Notes: generated from the letters alone by a model not told the origin. 38,216 bases of DNA from Sphingobacteriia bacterium (GCA_008080835.1 VMDK01000030.1:1-38216); one strand, 5' to 3'. Shown: positions 1 through 10,872, counted from the first letter of the stretch. Numbers and translations are program-made.

Positions 1-1365
1 AACGGTAAGGAGATCACATTTGTAGATACACCGGGTCACGAAGCCTTTACGGCGATGCGTGCTCGTGGAGCGAAAGTGACCGACGTTGTTATCATCGTAA
101 TTGCTGCGGACGATAGCGTGATGCCTCAAACGAAAGAGGCGATCAGCCACGCTCAGGCAGCCGGTGTGCCGATCATCTTCGCATTCAACAAGATTGATAA
201 GGAAGGAGCCAATACGGACAGGATCCGTGAAGAACTTTCTCAAATGAACATTCTCGTTGAAGAATGGGGTGGTAAATATCAGGCTCAGGAGATCTCTGCC
301 AAGAAAGGTCTTCACATAGACGAGCTGCTCGACAAAGTACTTCTCGAAGCGGAAATGCTTGAACTGAAAGCCAATCCGGATAAGAGAGCAAAAGGTACGG
401 TCATGGAGGCGAAACTCGACAAGGGTCGAGGTATCACAGCTTCATTGCTCGTTCAGGAAGGAACCTTGGAAATTGGAGATGCACTGGTTGCAGGGCACCA
501 TTTCTGTCGTGTGAAAGCGATGTTCAATGAGCGTAACAAACCGGTTAAATCTGCCGATCCTTCAACGCCTGTCAATGTGCTCGGTTTCACAACCGCACCA
601 ACTGCGGGTGACGTGTTCCAGGTCATGAGCACAGAAGGTGACGCCAAGGATATTGCAAATAAGAGAACACAACTTCAGCGTGAACAAGGTATACGTGCCA
701 CCAAGCATATCACTCTTGATGAGATCGGTCGTCGATTGGCGGTTGGAAACTTCAAAGAATTGAACATCATCGTGAAAGCAGATGTGGACGGTTCTGCGGA
801 AGCACTTTCTGATGCCTTGCTCAAACTCAGCACCGAGCAGATCCAGGTGAATGTGATCCACAAGTCAGTTGGACAGATCACGGAATCGGATGTGCTACTT
901 GCAAGCGCCTCTGATGCGATCATCGTTGGATTCCAGGTTCGCCCTGCTCCATCCGCAAGAAAGCTTGCCGACAACGAGCAGATCGATATCCGCCATTACA
1001 GTGTGATCTACAAAGCGATCGACGAAGTCAAAGCGGCGATGGAAGGAATGCTTGCCCCGGAATTCGAGGAAAAAGTGACCGGAAACGTCGAAATACGCGA
1101 GACTTTCAAGATCTCCAAAGTGGGAACAATTGCGGGTTGTTATGTCCTTGACGGCAAGATCCAACGCGATAACAAAGTTCGTGTGGTTCGCGAAGGAGTG
1201 GTCGTTTATGAAGGTGAATTCGCTTCACTCAAGCGTTTCAAAGACGACGTCAAAGAAGTCGGGAAAGGCTACGAATGTGGTATCCAGATCAAGAACTACA
1301 ACGATGTGAAAGTTGGAGACATTCTGGAATGCTTCACGGAGGTTGAGGTCAAGGCCAAACTCTGA
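1..1365 (+). CDS. infB: Translation initiation factor IF-2, C-terminal part (truncated by left window edge)
   Basis: Frame 1 is open from base 1 ([48 protein letters not shown]...NKIDK), IF-2 GTPase G3/G4 motifs and C-terminal domains; ends TGA. Confidence 0.98.
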   Translation, partial: NGKEITFVDTPGHEAFTAMRARGAKVTDVVIIVIAADDSVMPQTKEAISHAQAAGVPIIFAFNKIDKEGANTDRIREELSQMNILVEEWGGKYQAQEISAKKGLHIDELLDKVLLEAEMLELKANPDKRAKGTVMEAKLDKGRGITASLLVQEGTLEIGDALVAGHHFCRVKAMFNERNKPVKSADPSTPVNVLGFTTAPTAGDVFQVMSTEGDAKDIANKRTQLQREQGIRATKHITLDEIGRRLAVGNFKELNIIVKADVDGSAEALSDALLKLSTEQIQVNVIHKSVGQITESDVLLASASDAIIVGFQVRPAPSARKLADNEQIDIRHYSVIYKAIDEVKAAMEGMLAPEFEEKVTGNVEIRETFKISKVGTIAGCYVLDGKIQRDNKVRVVREGVVVYEGEFASLKRFKDDVKEVGKGYECGIQIKNYNDVKVGDILECFTEVEVKAKL

Positions 1366-1485
1366 TAAGTATCCTCACCACTTAATTCAATATACCTTTT
1401 TTACCTGCAGGTGATCCGCCTCAAAGTATGCTCAGTGGAAAGGTTCCGTGTGAACTCCATTTCATTTAGTATTTTGCACTGATCA

Positions 1486-2502
1486 ATGAATCACTCTATG
1501 AAGAGAGCAATCATTTCCGGTATGGGTTTCTATGTTCCCGATCATGTGGTCAAGAACGAGGACCTCGAAAAGCTTATGGATACCAACGACGAGTGGATCC
1601 GCGAGCGAACCGGTATACAAGAGCGAAGATGGGTGGAGCCGGGTAGGGATACCACCTCGGGAATGGGTGTCAAAGCTGCCCGCAAAGCAATCGAGAATGC
1701 GGGTAAGGATGTTTCTGATATCGACTTTATCATATTCGCTACGCTAAGTCCGGACTATTATTTCCCCGGACCGGGTGTGCAGGTACAAGAAGCACTTGGA
1801 CTGGATACGATCGGAGCACTTGACGTTCGAAACCAATGTTCAGGATTCGTTTACGGCTTGAGTGTAGCCGACCAATACATCAAAACCGGCATGTATGAGA
1901 ATATACTCGTGATCGGCTCTGAATATCACAGCGGTGGACTTGATAAGACCACCAGAGGACGAGGAGTGAGTGTGATCTTCGGAGATGGTGCAGGAGCTGC
2001 AGTGGTTTCAGCAACAGACGATCCAAACAGGGGAATTCTATCGACGCACTTGCACAGTCAGGGTGTTCACGCAAAAGAATTGGCGCTGATCGGACCTGCC
2101 ACATCGAAGTGGGTGGATCAGATCCTCGAGGAGAATGATCCGGACGATCTTTCCTACTATCCCTACATGAACGGAAATTTCGTGTTCAAACATGCAGTAA
2201 CCAGATTCCCGGAAGTGATCATGGAAGCATTGGAGAAGAACGGCAATACACCACAAGACATCGATCTTCTGGTTCCGCACCAGGCAAATCTTCGTATATC
2301 ACAGTTCGTTCAGCGTACGATGAAGCTCCGCGATGATCAGGTGTATTCCAACATCATGAGATACGGGAATACCACGGCTGCATCGATACCGATAGCACTT
2401 TCTGAAGCTCTCGAAGAGGGTAAAGTGAAAGAAGGAGATCTCGTTTGTATGGCTGCATTCGGTAGCGGATTTACCTGGGCAAGTGCTTTGATCAGATGGT
2501 AA
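1486..2502 (+). CDS. fabH: 3-oxoacyl-ACP synthase III (FabH-like ketosynthase)
   Basis: 338 aa; catalytic Cys in NQCSGFVYG, His in VPHQANLRI, Asn in RYGNTTAASIP; ends TAA. Confidence 0.9.
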   Translation: MNHSMKRAIISGMGFYVPDHVVKNEDLEKLMDTNDEWIRERTGIQERRWVEPGRDTTSGMGVKAARKAIENAGKDVSDIDFIIFATLSPDYYFPGPGVQVQEALGLDTIGALDVRNQCSGFVYGLSVADQYIKTGMYENILVIGSEYHSGGLDKTTRGRGVSVIFGDGAGAAVVSATDDPNRGILSTHLHSQGVHAKELALIGPATSKWVDQILEENDPDDLSYYPYMNGNFVFKHAVTRFPEVIMEALEKNGNTPQDIDLLVPHQANLRISQFVQRTMKLRDDQVYSNIMRYGNTTAASIPIALSEALEEGKVKEGDLVCMAAFGSGFTWASALIRW

Positions 2503-2957
2503 GAAAGAAGAAGAGGGAAAAGATCGTGATCGGTACCACCGATTTCATTGACATCCCGGATGCCGGTTTGTACGATCTGCCATGCAAGATCGATACCGGA
2601 GCAGAGACGTCATCTATCCATTGTGCGAGGATCCGCATGCGTGAGATCAACGGTGAGGATGTATTGTGCTTTTGGCTTCTCGACAAGAAACACCCTCATT
2701 ATAACCGGAAGGAAATGAGGACCGGAGAGTTCGTTGAAAAGAAGATACGAAGCTCCTTCGGTGACTACGAATTCAGATACCAGGTTAAACTGGACATCCT
2801 TGTGATGGGAAAGAAATTTAAAGCTTCCTTTACATTGTCTCATAGGGAACACATGAAATTCCCGGTATTATTGGGCAAAAGATTTTTAAAGAACAAATTC
2901 ATCGTCGACGTAAGCCGAAAAGATATATCCAAGGAGATCGTCGACTTCTCGAACTAA
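2496..2957 (+). CDS. RimB-like / putative ATP-dependent zinc protease (RimK/LysX-associated family)
   Basis: [32 protein letters not shown]...[10 protein letters not shown] aspartic-protease-like fold; start overlaps the fabH stop (ATGGTAA); directly upstream of a RimK-like gene. Confidence 0.8.
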   Translation: MVRKKKREKIVIGTTDFIDIPDAGLYDLPCKIDTGAETSSIHCARIRMREINGEDVLCFWLLDKKHPHYNRKEMRTGEFVEKKIRSSFGDYEFRYQVKLDILVMGKKFKASFTLSHREHMKFPVLLGKRFLKNKFIVDVSRKDISKEIVDFSN

Positions 2958-2965
2958 TACAAGAA

Positions 2966-3877
2966 ATGAGAATAGCTGTACTTTCAAGAAAAGCATCACT
3001 GTATTCAACACGTCGCCTCATCGAAGCCGCTCGCGAACGCGGACACGAAGCCGAAGTGATCAACCACGCCAAGTGCTACATGGCTCTGAAGGGTAAGAAC
3101 CCGCATATTTACGTAGGAGATCATATGATCGAAGGCATAGACGCCATCATCCCTCGCATTGGTGCCAGCGTAACATTCTATGGATCATCGATCATACGTC
3201 AGTTTGAAATGCAGAAGATATTCACTACGCTGAGTTCTCTCGCGCTGGTTCGCTCCAGAGATAAACTGCGCAGTCTTCAGATACTCACTCGAGCAGGAGT
3301 GGAGACCCCACGCACGGCTTTCGCGAAATATCCGGGAGACATCAAGAATCTGCTGAAACTGGTCGGTGGAGCACCGTTGGTGATCAAACTGTTGGAGAGT
3401 ACTCAGGGGAAAGGTGTGGTGCTCGCGGAAACACAAAAGGCCGCCCAGTCTGTTATCGAGGCTTTTTACGGCTTGGAAGCGAACATCATCGTCCAGGAAT
3501 TCATCAAAGAGGCCAAGGCGGAAGATATCAGAGCCTTTGTGGTGGATGGTAAAGTTGTAGGAGCGATGAAGCGAGTCGGGCAACCGGGTGAATTCCGAAG
3601 TAACCTGCATAAAGGCGGTAAAGCCGAGGCAGTGAAACTCACGAGAAAGGAGCAGTCCAGAGCGATCAAAGCTGCCAAGAGTCTCAACCTGGCAGTTGCC
3701 GGTGTGGACTTGTTGCGTTCAGCGCGCGGACCACTCGTGATCGAGGTGAACTCTTCTCCCGGGTTGGAAGGTATAGAGATGGCCACCGGAAAAAATATCG
3801 CCGGCGATATCATTCAATACATCGAACGTGGCATTAGCCAGTCGGATCGCAAGAAAAAGGATAAGATTGGTGTTTAA
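2966..3877 (+). CDS. rimK: RimK-family ATP-grasp ligase (ribosomal protein S6 modification-like)
   Basis: 303 aa ATP-grasp: [65 protein letters not shown]. Confidence 0.9.
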   Translation: MRIAVLSRKASLYSTRRLIEAARERGHEAEVINHAKCYMALKGKNPHIYVGDHMIEGIDAIIPRIGASVTFYGSSIIRQFEMQKIFTTLSSLALVRSRDKLRSLQILTRAGVETPRTAFAKYPGDIKNLLKLVGGAPLVIKLLESTQGKGVVLAETQKAAQSVIEAFYGLEANIIVQEFIKEAKAEDIRAFVVDGKVVGAMKRVGQPGEFRSNLHKGGKAEAVKLTRKEQSRAIKAAKSLNLAVAGVDLLRSARGPLVIEVNSSPGLEGIEMATGKNIAGDIIQYIERGISQSDRKKKDKIGV

Positions 3878-3879
3878 GC

Positions 3880-5532
3880 CTATTCGAGTCCCAAGGTGCT
3901 GATACCTTGATCGAAGACGATATCTACCGGGATACCCTGCTCGTTCAGGCGATCTAGATCAGCCTGAAGATCATCGGGAACCAAGCCCATTTCATCCATC
4001 AGCTTTTGAACGCCCTCGGCGTCTCCATCACCTTGTAAAGTGATGATGAGTGCACTCAGATCATTCATAGCCTTTTGCATGTTCTCCATGTTCACACGAT
4101 AGGTGCCGTTCTCATATTCGAAAGCTCCTTTTTCGCGGAAATAGTTGAACCGGACCATATTGGCTTTCCCGTGCGCACTGCTCGCACCAAATCGCACGGA
4201 GCGGAAAATACTGGCCAGGAAGGTGACATAATTGTCCATCAGTTCGCCTTCAGCAATATGCCCGTTCTCGCGTAAATAAGTGACCATATACAAACCCAGA
4301 ATGTCTGCTTTCCCTTCTTCCAGAGGAGAATGCAGTGCTTGGAGTGCCTGCTTCACTTTACGGCCGTCCAGGGTGTACTTGATACCGAGACCGTGAGCAA
4401 CCTCATGAAACATGGTATTGGCAAAGAATGCATCGAAAGTGATATGCTCACGTTGCGACGAATCGATCAAGACATCCGCAATAGGCACCAGAATGTGGTC
4501 GAACTTGGCTTTCATCGCGTTCTTGAGCTGTGAGCGACGAGTGCCATATGTAGTTTGAAGCTCTTCGTCGTTCGGAAGGTTCACTGCAATGGTTTTGGAA
4601 CCGGCATTACAGTCTCCTGCATAATACACGACATCGTAGGCATTTAGCTGAGATTCGCTACCCGGCGACTCCTTTTTGTACTCAGCGGGAACCGGAAGGG
4701 AATTCTGCAGTTCCGGCAGGAAATCGGCATATCTTGCCAAACGCTCACTCCATGCTTTGTCTTTTATAAGGACATAGGACTCATATGAAGTTCGTGCGTT
4801 GTAGATCTTGTCTTCGTAGTTCTCGATCGGACCGATGATGATATCAATTCCGTTGTCCTCCATCTTCAACCAGGCGATGTCGCTCGCTGTGAAGTCGTCC
4901 GTTAAGAGAGCATCTGCGCGAAGAGTGAGATAATTCTTGAGTGCTTCATTTGCACAGATCTCAGCCGCTGCTTTAAGGTGATCTGAAGCTTCCTGCAATT
5001 GATCTGAAAAGAACTCGTGGTAAGGAATGGTATACAAGGCACCTGCGCTGTCTCGTCGCACCATGCTATACTGTCCAAAACTATCGATACCGGCAGCTGC
5101 GATCTCTGAGCGAGTAACGTCAGACGGGTACATATTTGCACCCAGTGGCTTCTCTCCGACGCCATCTACAAATGACGCATCCCCGTTCAATCGATCCCAG
5201 GGACCGTAGTTTATCGTTGCGAATGCTCCGATCTTTTCATCCAACTCGGAGAGTAATGCACTCTTGTCGCCATAGGCTTGAACCCAAAACAAGTCGTCCA
5301 TAATGGCAGCTGCTTTGATCAAATGTGGTAGCATTTGTCGCTCATAATCTGCCAAATTCGAAAGGTCCGAAGTGAGCTTCACTTCTACGTATTTATCGAG
5401 TGACCGTTGTATCGGGTTCACTTCCTCAGAGCTTATGTCATCGGAATCGTCCTGATGATCGGTCTTCTTTTCACAAGCGCTGAACATCAGCGTAAGTGAG
5501 ACTGCAGATGCAAGTAGGTATCTCATTTTCAT
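3880..5532 (-). CDS. M49 (dipeptidyl-peptidase III)-like zinc peptidase, probable lipoprotein
   Basis: HEVAHGLG and downstream EEGKAD zinc motifs; lipobox-like LMFSAC after MKMRYLLASAVSL; start chosen at the MKMRYLL Met (~5532) rather than 5598. Ends TAG, followed by in-frame TAA two codons later. Confidence 0.8.
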   Translation of the reverse strand: MKMRYLLASAVSLTLMFSACEKKTDHQDDSDDISSEEVNPIQRSLDKYVEVKLTSDLSNLADYERQMLPHLIKAAAIMDDLFWVQAYGDKSALLSELDEKIGAFATINYGPWDRLNGDASFVDGVGEKPLGANMYPSDVTRSEIAAAGIDSFGQYSMVRRDSAGALYTIPYHEFFSDQLQEASDHLKAAAEICANEALKNYLTLRADALLTDDFTASDIAWLKMEDNGIDIIIGPIENYEDKIYNARTSYESYVLIKDKAWSERLARYADFLPELQNSLPVPAEYKKESPGSESQLNAYDVVYYAGDCNAGSKTIAVNLPNDEELQTTYGTRRSQLKNAMKAKFDHILVPIADVLIDSSQREHITFDAFFANTMFHEVAHGLGIKYTLDGRKVKQALQALHSPLEEGKADILGLYMVTYLRENGHIAEGELMDNYVTFLASIFRSVRFGASSAHGKANMVRFNYFREKGAFEYENGTYRVNMENMQKAMNDLSALIITLQGDGDAEGVQKLMDEMGLVPDDLQADLDRLNEQGIPVDIVFDQGISTLGLE

Positions 5533-5560
5533 AACAGTTGCCAAATTTAATGAACTCGGC

Positions 5561-5959
5561 TCATCCGTTCTCGTCATTTGAAACTTCGTTTCGTTCAATG
5601 GCCCGTTCTGTTCGAATGAATAGCCGAATGACCAACAGGATGAGCATACCTATGGAAGTCATAGCTTCCACAAATTCGCTCTCAATGGATAGATAGGCCA
5701 TGACCACTCCGACCGGAATCAGGATGAAGCCTAATTGCAGCATTTCATTCGCGGCGTAGAGCTGTGAAAATGCCCAGTTGGTTTCGTTTTTCATGGATTT
5801 TGGAGTTCGATAACCGTACAAGTGATTGACCGATTTTGGTGGACGCTTTTTCAGGATGAACCCGAATACGATGAATATCACCCCGACCATTACGGGAAGT
5901 CCAGTGAGAATTTCCTTGACCATATTCATGAATAATTGAGCTTGCGAAGCTAAGACCAT
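5561..5959 (-). CDS. SdpI-family membrane protein
   Basis: YGYRTPKSMKNETNWAFSQLYAANEM signature with several TM helices. Start uncertain (internal Met candidates). Confidence 0.75.
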   Translation of the reverse strand: MVLASQAQLFMNMVKEILTGLPVMVGVIFIVFGFILKKRPPKSVNHLYGYRTPKSMKNETNWAFSQLYAANEMLQLGFILIPVGVVMAYLSIESEFVEAMTSIGMLILLVIRLFIRTERAIERNEVSNDENG

Positions 5960-6090
5960 TTGCAGGAGTCTCTTGCAACATTCTCAATGAGCAAGCGCAA
6001 CAATTGCCAGAGATCCATGCGTTAAAATTGCAGAACCGCTTCGTTTGAAGACAGAACTGCTGTTCCTTTGAATACAAGAAAATTCCGGAT

Positions 6091-7473
6091 ATGAAGATCC
6101 TGCGCAGAATCCTTTTGATATTGCTGATCGTTGTGATCGCTGCATTTTTCTGGCTGAATGCAAATATATTTCCGCCAATCAGCGGTTATGGTTCGAAGAA
6201 CTTATGCTCGGCGATCTATCTGCAGCACAGAGAGGCTTCAAGGGTCATTCAGGAGGAGTTCAGCACATTTCCACTTTCGCTGGGAAAGTTCACACATGAT
6301 CCGGAGGATTCATCTACATATGGCTCGGTCTTGGGCTTTGCAGGTCGAAAGACCATTTACCGAAAGGGATGCGGATGTACTATTGTCAATGATATCACCG
6401 AAGAGGAGCTAAGGGCTCAAAAATTCGACATTCCAAAGCCCGAACACGGCGATATGGAACAGCTCCCCTGGCCGGTTGGAGAACTCATCGCTGACAGCAT
6501 TCCTTCACATATTGATACCGGAGCCTTGAGTGAAGTCATGGACAAGGTAATGAGCATCACCAAGGAAGATGGGGTCACTAAATACACCCTTGCGTCATTG
6601 GTCATATACGACGGTCAGATCGTTGCCGAGCGATACACCGAAGGATTTGACAAGAATACCGTAATGTTGGGTTGGTCCATCTCCAAATCACTCATCGCAG
6701 CAATGATCGGAGCCCTTGAATATCAACAGCTTATAGATATTTACGAACCTGCTCCTGTCCCCGAATGGAAAGGAACGGAGAAGGAGCGTATCACCATTCG
6801 TCACTTGTTGCAGCAAACCTCCGGATTGGACTATACGGAGATCTACGACAAACCCAGCAGTGTGGTACAGATGCTTTTTAGCGAAGGGGATATGGCGGCA
6901 TATACTGCAGGCTTGGATCTCATCTATGAACCGGGCGCGGTTTACAATTATTCCGGGGGGAACACCAATATCCTGAGCCGGATCATTCGACACACCGTTG
7001 GCGAGGATGAGTATCAGGCTTTTCCTTTCGAGCAGTTCTTTCACCGCATCAATGCCTACAGTTTCATTCTGGAACCTGATGCCTCTGGAACCTATGTGGG
7101 CTCTTCGTACAGTTATGCTACCGCGCGGGATTTTGCTCGTTTTGGACTGTTGTTGTACAACAATGGCGTTTGGGAGGGGGAGCGCATCCTTCCAGAAAAC
7201 TGGGTAGAGGAAGCAACTACCCCGGTTCCGGCCGATCCCAGGGAACATTACGGGTACCAGCTTTGGTTGAACGGTTACTCGGATTCTACGAAAAGCTCTC
7301 GATGGTATCCCGACGTTTCGGAGGATATGTTCTTCGCCGATGGATATAATGGGCAGGATATCTTCGTAATACCCTCCAAAAAGCTGGTTGTTGTGCGCCT
7401 TGGACTTCAGGTGATGGACGAAAATGCCTTCCTCAGGGGTGTGATCCAAACCGTTCAAGATGGCGTGGATTAG
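6091..7473 (+). CDS. Beta-lactamase-fold serine hydrolase (class C/PBP-like)
   Basis: SxxK motif in GWSISKSLIAAMIG; YNYSGGNTNILSRII (YxN); N-terminal TM segment; ends TAG. Confidence 0.9.
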   Translation: MKILRRILLILLIVVIAAFFWLNANIFPPISGYGSKNLCSAIYLQHREASRVIQEEFSTFPLSLGKFTHDPEDSSTYGSVLGFAGRKTIYRKGCGCTIVNDITEEELRAQKFDIPKPEHGDMEQLPWPVGELIADSIPSHIDTGALSEVMDKVMSITKEDGVTKYTLASLVIYDGQIVAERYTEGFDKNTVMLGWSISKSLIAAMIGALEYQQLIDIYEPAPVPEWKGTEKERITIRHLLQQTSGLDYTEIYDKPSSVVQMLFSEGDMAAYTAGLDLIYEPGAVYNYSGGNTNILSRIIRHTVGEDEYQAFPFEQFFHRINAYSFILEPDASGTYVGSSYSYATARDFARFGLLLYNNGVWEGERILPENWVEEATTPVPADPREHYGYQLWLNGYSDSTKSSRWYPDVSEDMFFADGYNGQDIFVIPSKKLVVVRLGLQVMDENAFLRGVIQTVQDGVD

Positions 7474-7617
7474 TCGAAATAGCGCTTGATATTCTGTCGC
7501 GAATGTCAGAATATTTTACAGCTAGTACATGGAATGTGCGAAAACTAAGGGCTTGTGAGTCCTTGATCCAGCATCATTCAGGCTAATTTTCGAAACCAAT
7601 AATAAAACATATCTGCA

Positions 7618-8586
7618 ATGAGATATCTATTCATTCTTGTCGCGCTTTCACTTTCTATTTACTCAAATGCTCAAAGTTGGTCTCAGCTTGGTGCTGATAT
7701 CGATGGAGATGCAACTGGTCACGAGAGTGGTCACTCTGTAGCAATTAGTGAAGATGGATTTACAGTGGCTGTGGGTGCTCCATACGACAACCCAAACAAA
7801 GGACAAGTAAAGATCTTCAGGTTTAAATCCGGGTCTTGGACACAAATTGGAAGCACAATTGGTAGTACCGGAGGGGCCAACTCCGGCTGGTCCATATCAT
7901 TGAGCGATAATGGAAACATTGTTGCCATCGGTGCACGCGGCAACGATGGTGGAGGTAGCCTTTCTGGACATGTACGTGTCTATCAATATAGCGGTGGCAG
8001 TTGGACTCTGCTAGGCTCAGGTATAGACGGAGCGGCTTCCGGTGATTTGAATGGTACTTCTGTTTCATTAAGTAGCGATGGAATGAAACTGGCAACAGGA
8101 GCACCGGGCGTCGGCACAGACAGGGGCCATGCAAGGGTTTATGAATATAGTGGTGGCAGCTGGTCACTCATCGGTTCCGATATTGATGGTGAGGCAAACA
8201 ACGATGACAGTGGTACTTCTGTTGCATTAAGCGGAGATGGAAACACGGTGATCGTAGGCGCTCCTTCCAATACAAGTGCAGCTGGCCACGCACGTGTCTA
8301 CAGTACTTGTGGTGAAGCTCCAAGTATCATAGTCTATTTCCGTCCTTCCGGAAACGGCGAGACCAATATTTCTACGGAAGGTGGATCTGACGGATCTATT
8401 CGTACCTTACTGATCGGTGGAACTGCTCCATATACCTACACTTGGACCGGTCCGACAAGCGTCAGTGGAGACAGCGGTACAGGTCTTACGGAAGGTTCGT
8501 ACTACCTGTAGGTAACAGGGGTGCATGGATGTGAGGGATCAGGAGGTCCTTGGTACCTGAGTGAGCCATTACCAATTCCGGATTGA
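7618..8586 (+). pseudogene. FG-GAP/beta-propeller-like repeat surface protein with SprB-type repeat, interrupted by in-frame TAG at 8509-8511
   Basis: Signal peptide MRYLFILVALSLSIYSNAQ; four ~50 aa repeats (e.g. GGSWTLLGSGIDGAASGDLNGTSVSLSSDG); SprB-like GGSDGSIRTLLIGGTAPYTYTWTGPTSVSGDSGTGLTEGSYYL, then TAG, then in the same frame VTGVHGCEGSGGPWYLSEPLPIPD, then TGA. No recognisable T9SS C-terminal domain. Confidence 0.7.
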
Positions 8587-8639
8587 TAACAGATTATCTG
8601 GATCTGTTTAGGTCCAACCTCACTCACGGTGAGGAATAA

Positions 8640-8671
8640 AAAAAAGAGGTGCTGACAAGCACCTCTTTTTT
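8640..8671. terminator. Bidirectional intrinsic terminator between convergent genes
   Basis: Perfect 14-bp stem AAAAAAGAGGTGCT - GACA loop - AGCACCTCTTTTTT with A-tract and T-tract on both sides. Confidence 0.92.
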
Positions 8672-8739
8672 GTTAGATCAGTTTTGCTGACCTAGTCAGT
8701 TTAGGTGATTCCATTCAAATGGGTAATTCATCCAAGCCA

Positions 8740-9498
8740 TTATCTCTTCCCCAACTTTCTTTCCAACTCCACAGCTGAAGGAAACAGGAAATTATTCTCG
8801 ATATAGGTGTGCAGATGCAACTTGTTGTCGAACTCTTTCAGGCGTTTAAACAAGCCTTGCACCAGTTTATGAGCACTCTCGGGAGCCTGGTACTTATTGG
8901 TCAAATTGTACAATAGTCTGAAATCTCGGCTCGAGCGGATATGCTCCGATTCCATCATAGAAATGGTCTTGGTGATACTCCCAAATGCCGGTGCAACCAT
9001 ATCGATCTCATTCCGGTCGAGATTTCGGATATACGGGAATAGCGCCAATTCCTCCTTCATCATATGGTCGAGCTGTTCCACTGAAATGCTCTTCCAGAGA
9101 TATTTCAACTCTTCGATATCGCAATCACCTTCTTTGCATACCTCCTCAGCTTGGGTGCACATACCCGACAAAGTTGGAATGGCATTCTTCACGTACGTGT
9201 GATGGGTGTTCTCTACATGGTCGGTCAAGGCTGTGAGCGACATGTTCTCGAAATCCGGAGGACGGATAGGTGCCTCAGATAATCGGGATAGTCGGATCTA
9301 AATGTCCCGTGGGTCCACTCCCTGATCTTCGCACATTTGACCTAAAGAGCGCCTACCGGGCATGCTGTAGTCTACGCCAAACTCGCGCAGGATAGCCGCT
9401 GATCGCAGGTCATTCTGAATGATGTCAACTACACTTGTGTTTTCCAATTCCAGTATTCGCACTATTCCAATATCAGCAGCCAAAATAGGAAGCTGCAT
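8740..9498 (-). pseudogene. RIC/ScdA-type iron-sulfur cluster repair protein (DUF542 + hemerythrin-like), interrupted by in-frame TAG at 9298-9300
   Basis: ORF 9298..9498 (DUF542-like: VVDIIQNDLRSAAILREFGVDYSMPGRRSLGQMCEDQGVDPRDI) and ORF 8740..9243 (hemerythrin-like: LTDHVENTHHTYV...HMMKEELALFPYI...EHIRSSRDF...HTYIENNFLFP) lie in one frame separated only by TAG plus 18 sense codons (IRLSRLSEAPIRPPDFEN). The hemerythrin ORF may be translated alone from the ATG at 9243. Confidence 0.75.
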
Positions 9499-9534
9499 AA
9501 ACCAACAAAATGAGCGATGTCAGTTGAGAGGCTT

Positions 9535-9542
9535 TAATTTTG
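9535..9542 (+). promoter_or_regulatory. Bacteroidetes-type -7 box (TAATTTTG) upstream of ybaB
   Basis: Matches TAnnTTTG, 14 nt before the ATG at 9557; no clear -33 TTTG at canonical spacing. Confidence 0.45.
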
Positions 9543-9556
9543 CAGAAAACAAGATC

Positions 9557-9850
9557 ATGTTCGGACTCGACAAACTCAAACAAGTTCAAAAACAAGCCAA
9601 AGAAATGAAGGAAACACTTTCTGCCATTGTGGTGGAGGGGACTTCATCAGATGGCAACGTTAAGGTGCAGGCAAATGGCAACAAAGAGGTTTTGTCCGTG
9701 GATATAGATCAGAGTATTCTTCACGTTCGTGAAAAGGCCGATATCGACCGACTTGTATTGGAGGCGATACAGGATGCCATGCGTCTAGCTCAAAACGAAT
9801 CTGAGGCACATATCAAAGGGATGATGCCGAATATTCCCGGTCTGAGATAG
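9557..9850 (+). CDS. ybaB: YbaB/EbfC nucleoid-associated protein
   Basis: MFGLDKLKQVQKQAKEMKETLSAIVVEGTSSDGNVKVQANGNKEVLSVDID... typical YbaB; start at internal Met (9557); ends TAG. Confidence 0.9.
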   Translation: MFGLDKLKQVQKQAKEMKETLSAIVVEGTSSDGNVKVQANGNKEVLSVDIDQSILHVREKADIDRLVLEAIQDAMRLAQNESEAHIKGMMPNIPGLR

Positions 9851-9882
9851 CACGATTTCAGTGTAGATAGCGTTACACATTC

Positions 9883-10872
9883 GTGCGTCTTCCGTTCTTC
9901 CTTTCTCTGACGATCCTTTCCATTGCAACTTTTGGACAGTTCGACTATTCCAAGGAGTCTTCCTGGTATATCAATCAAGGTGGGCAGGATACATTCCTGG
10001 ATAAACGAGTAGATGTATTCTTCGTACATCCGACCACATACTGCAGAGGGCGCCCCCATAACGAACTCAAGATAAGGCCCACGACCATGAAGCGCCTCGA
10101 AGTGGTCGAGCGCAATCAGGTAGCTGCCTTAGAACATGAAGGCAGGATATTCATGCCCCACTACCGACAAGCCAGTCTTGCCAGCCTCATGAACAACGAC
10201 ACCGCCGAATTAAAAAAGGCACTGGATCTTGCCTATTCCGATGTCCGGAGTGCCTTTTTACACTACATGAGGGAGTGGAATAACGGTCGCCCATTCATTC
10301 TGGCTTCGCATTCTCAGGGCAGTCGACATGCCTTTCAGATCCTTGAGGAGTTTGTAGATACAACAGAATTGTTCAAGCAACTAGTTGCCGCCTTTATTCC
10401 GGGCATGCCAATGAGCATACAACAACTGGCACTATTCGATTCGATAGCCATTTGCGAGAACAGTGCACAGACAGGTTGTCTCGTCAGCTGGATGAGTGTC
10501 GACAACCGAGGGCAGGAGGTGCCGGGTGAAAAAAGATATGTGGAGATCAATGGTAAGTTGGTCTCTGCCAATGATCTCGACTTCGTTTGTACCAACCCGA
10601 TATCCTGGACAAACACAGAGGATGAGAAAGTGACGGGTTACGAAAAACGAGCGCTCTATCCTCGGGTGAACGATGATATGATCCGTTACAACCGTCGACC
10701 TTTAAGGACCTACGTTCGTGGAGCATTCGTCCGCATTGAAGGCCATGACCGAGGGACGTTCAATGGCACCTTCGGGAACCTTCACATCTATGATTACAAT
10801 CTGTTCTTTGGAGACATCCAGATGAACGTCACCGAGCGCATCGATCGCTATTTGGATGCATTGGAAGACTGA
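9883..10872 (+). CDS. DUF3089 family alpha/beta hydrolase-like secreted protein
   Basis: DVFFVHPTTY and ILASHSQGSRHAFQIL (GxSxG-like nucleophile region); GTG start with signal peptide RLPFFLSLTILSIATFGQ. Confidence 0.8.
   Translation: MRLPFFLSLTILSIATFGQFDYSKESSWYINQGGQDTFLDKRVDVFFVHPTTYCRGRPHNELKIRPTTMKRLEVVERNQVAALEHEGRIFMPHYRQASLASLMNNDTAELKKALDLAYSDVRSAFLHYMREWNNGRPFILASHSQGSRHAFQILEEFVDTTELFKQLVAAFIPGMPMSIQQLALFDSIAICENSAQTGCLVSWMSVDNRGQEVPGEKRYVEINGKLVSANDLDFVCTNPISWTNTEDEKVTGYEKRALYPRVNDDMIRYNRRPLRTYVRGAFVRIEGHDRGTFNGTFGNLHIYDYNLFFGDIQMNVTERIDRYLDALED

Noticed and set aside
6688-7458. 256-aa minus-strand ORF opposite the beta-lactamase-like gene
   Set aside because: No recognisable domain; explained as an antisense shadow of a well-supported CDS.
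8618-8634. Small inverted repeat CCTCAC-TCACG-GTGAGG upstream of the main terminator
   Set aside because: Only 6 bp without a T-tract; likely incidental beside the strong terminator at 8640-8671.
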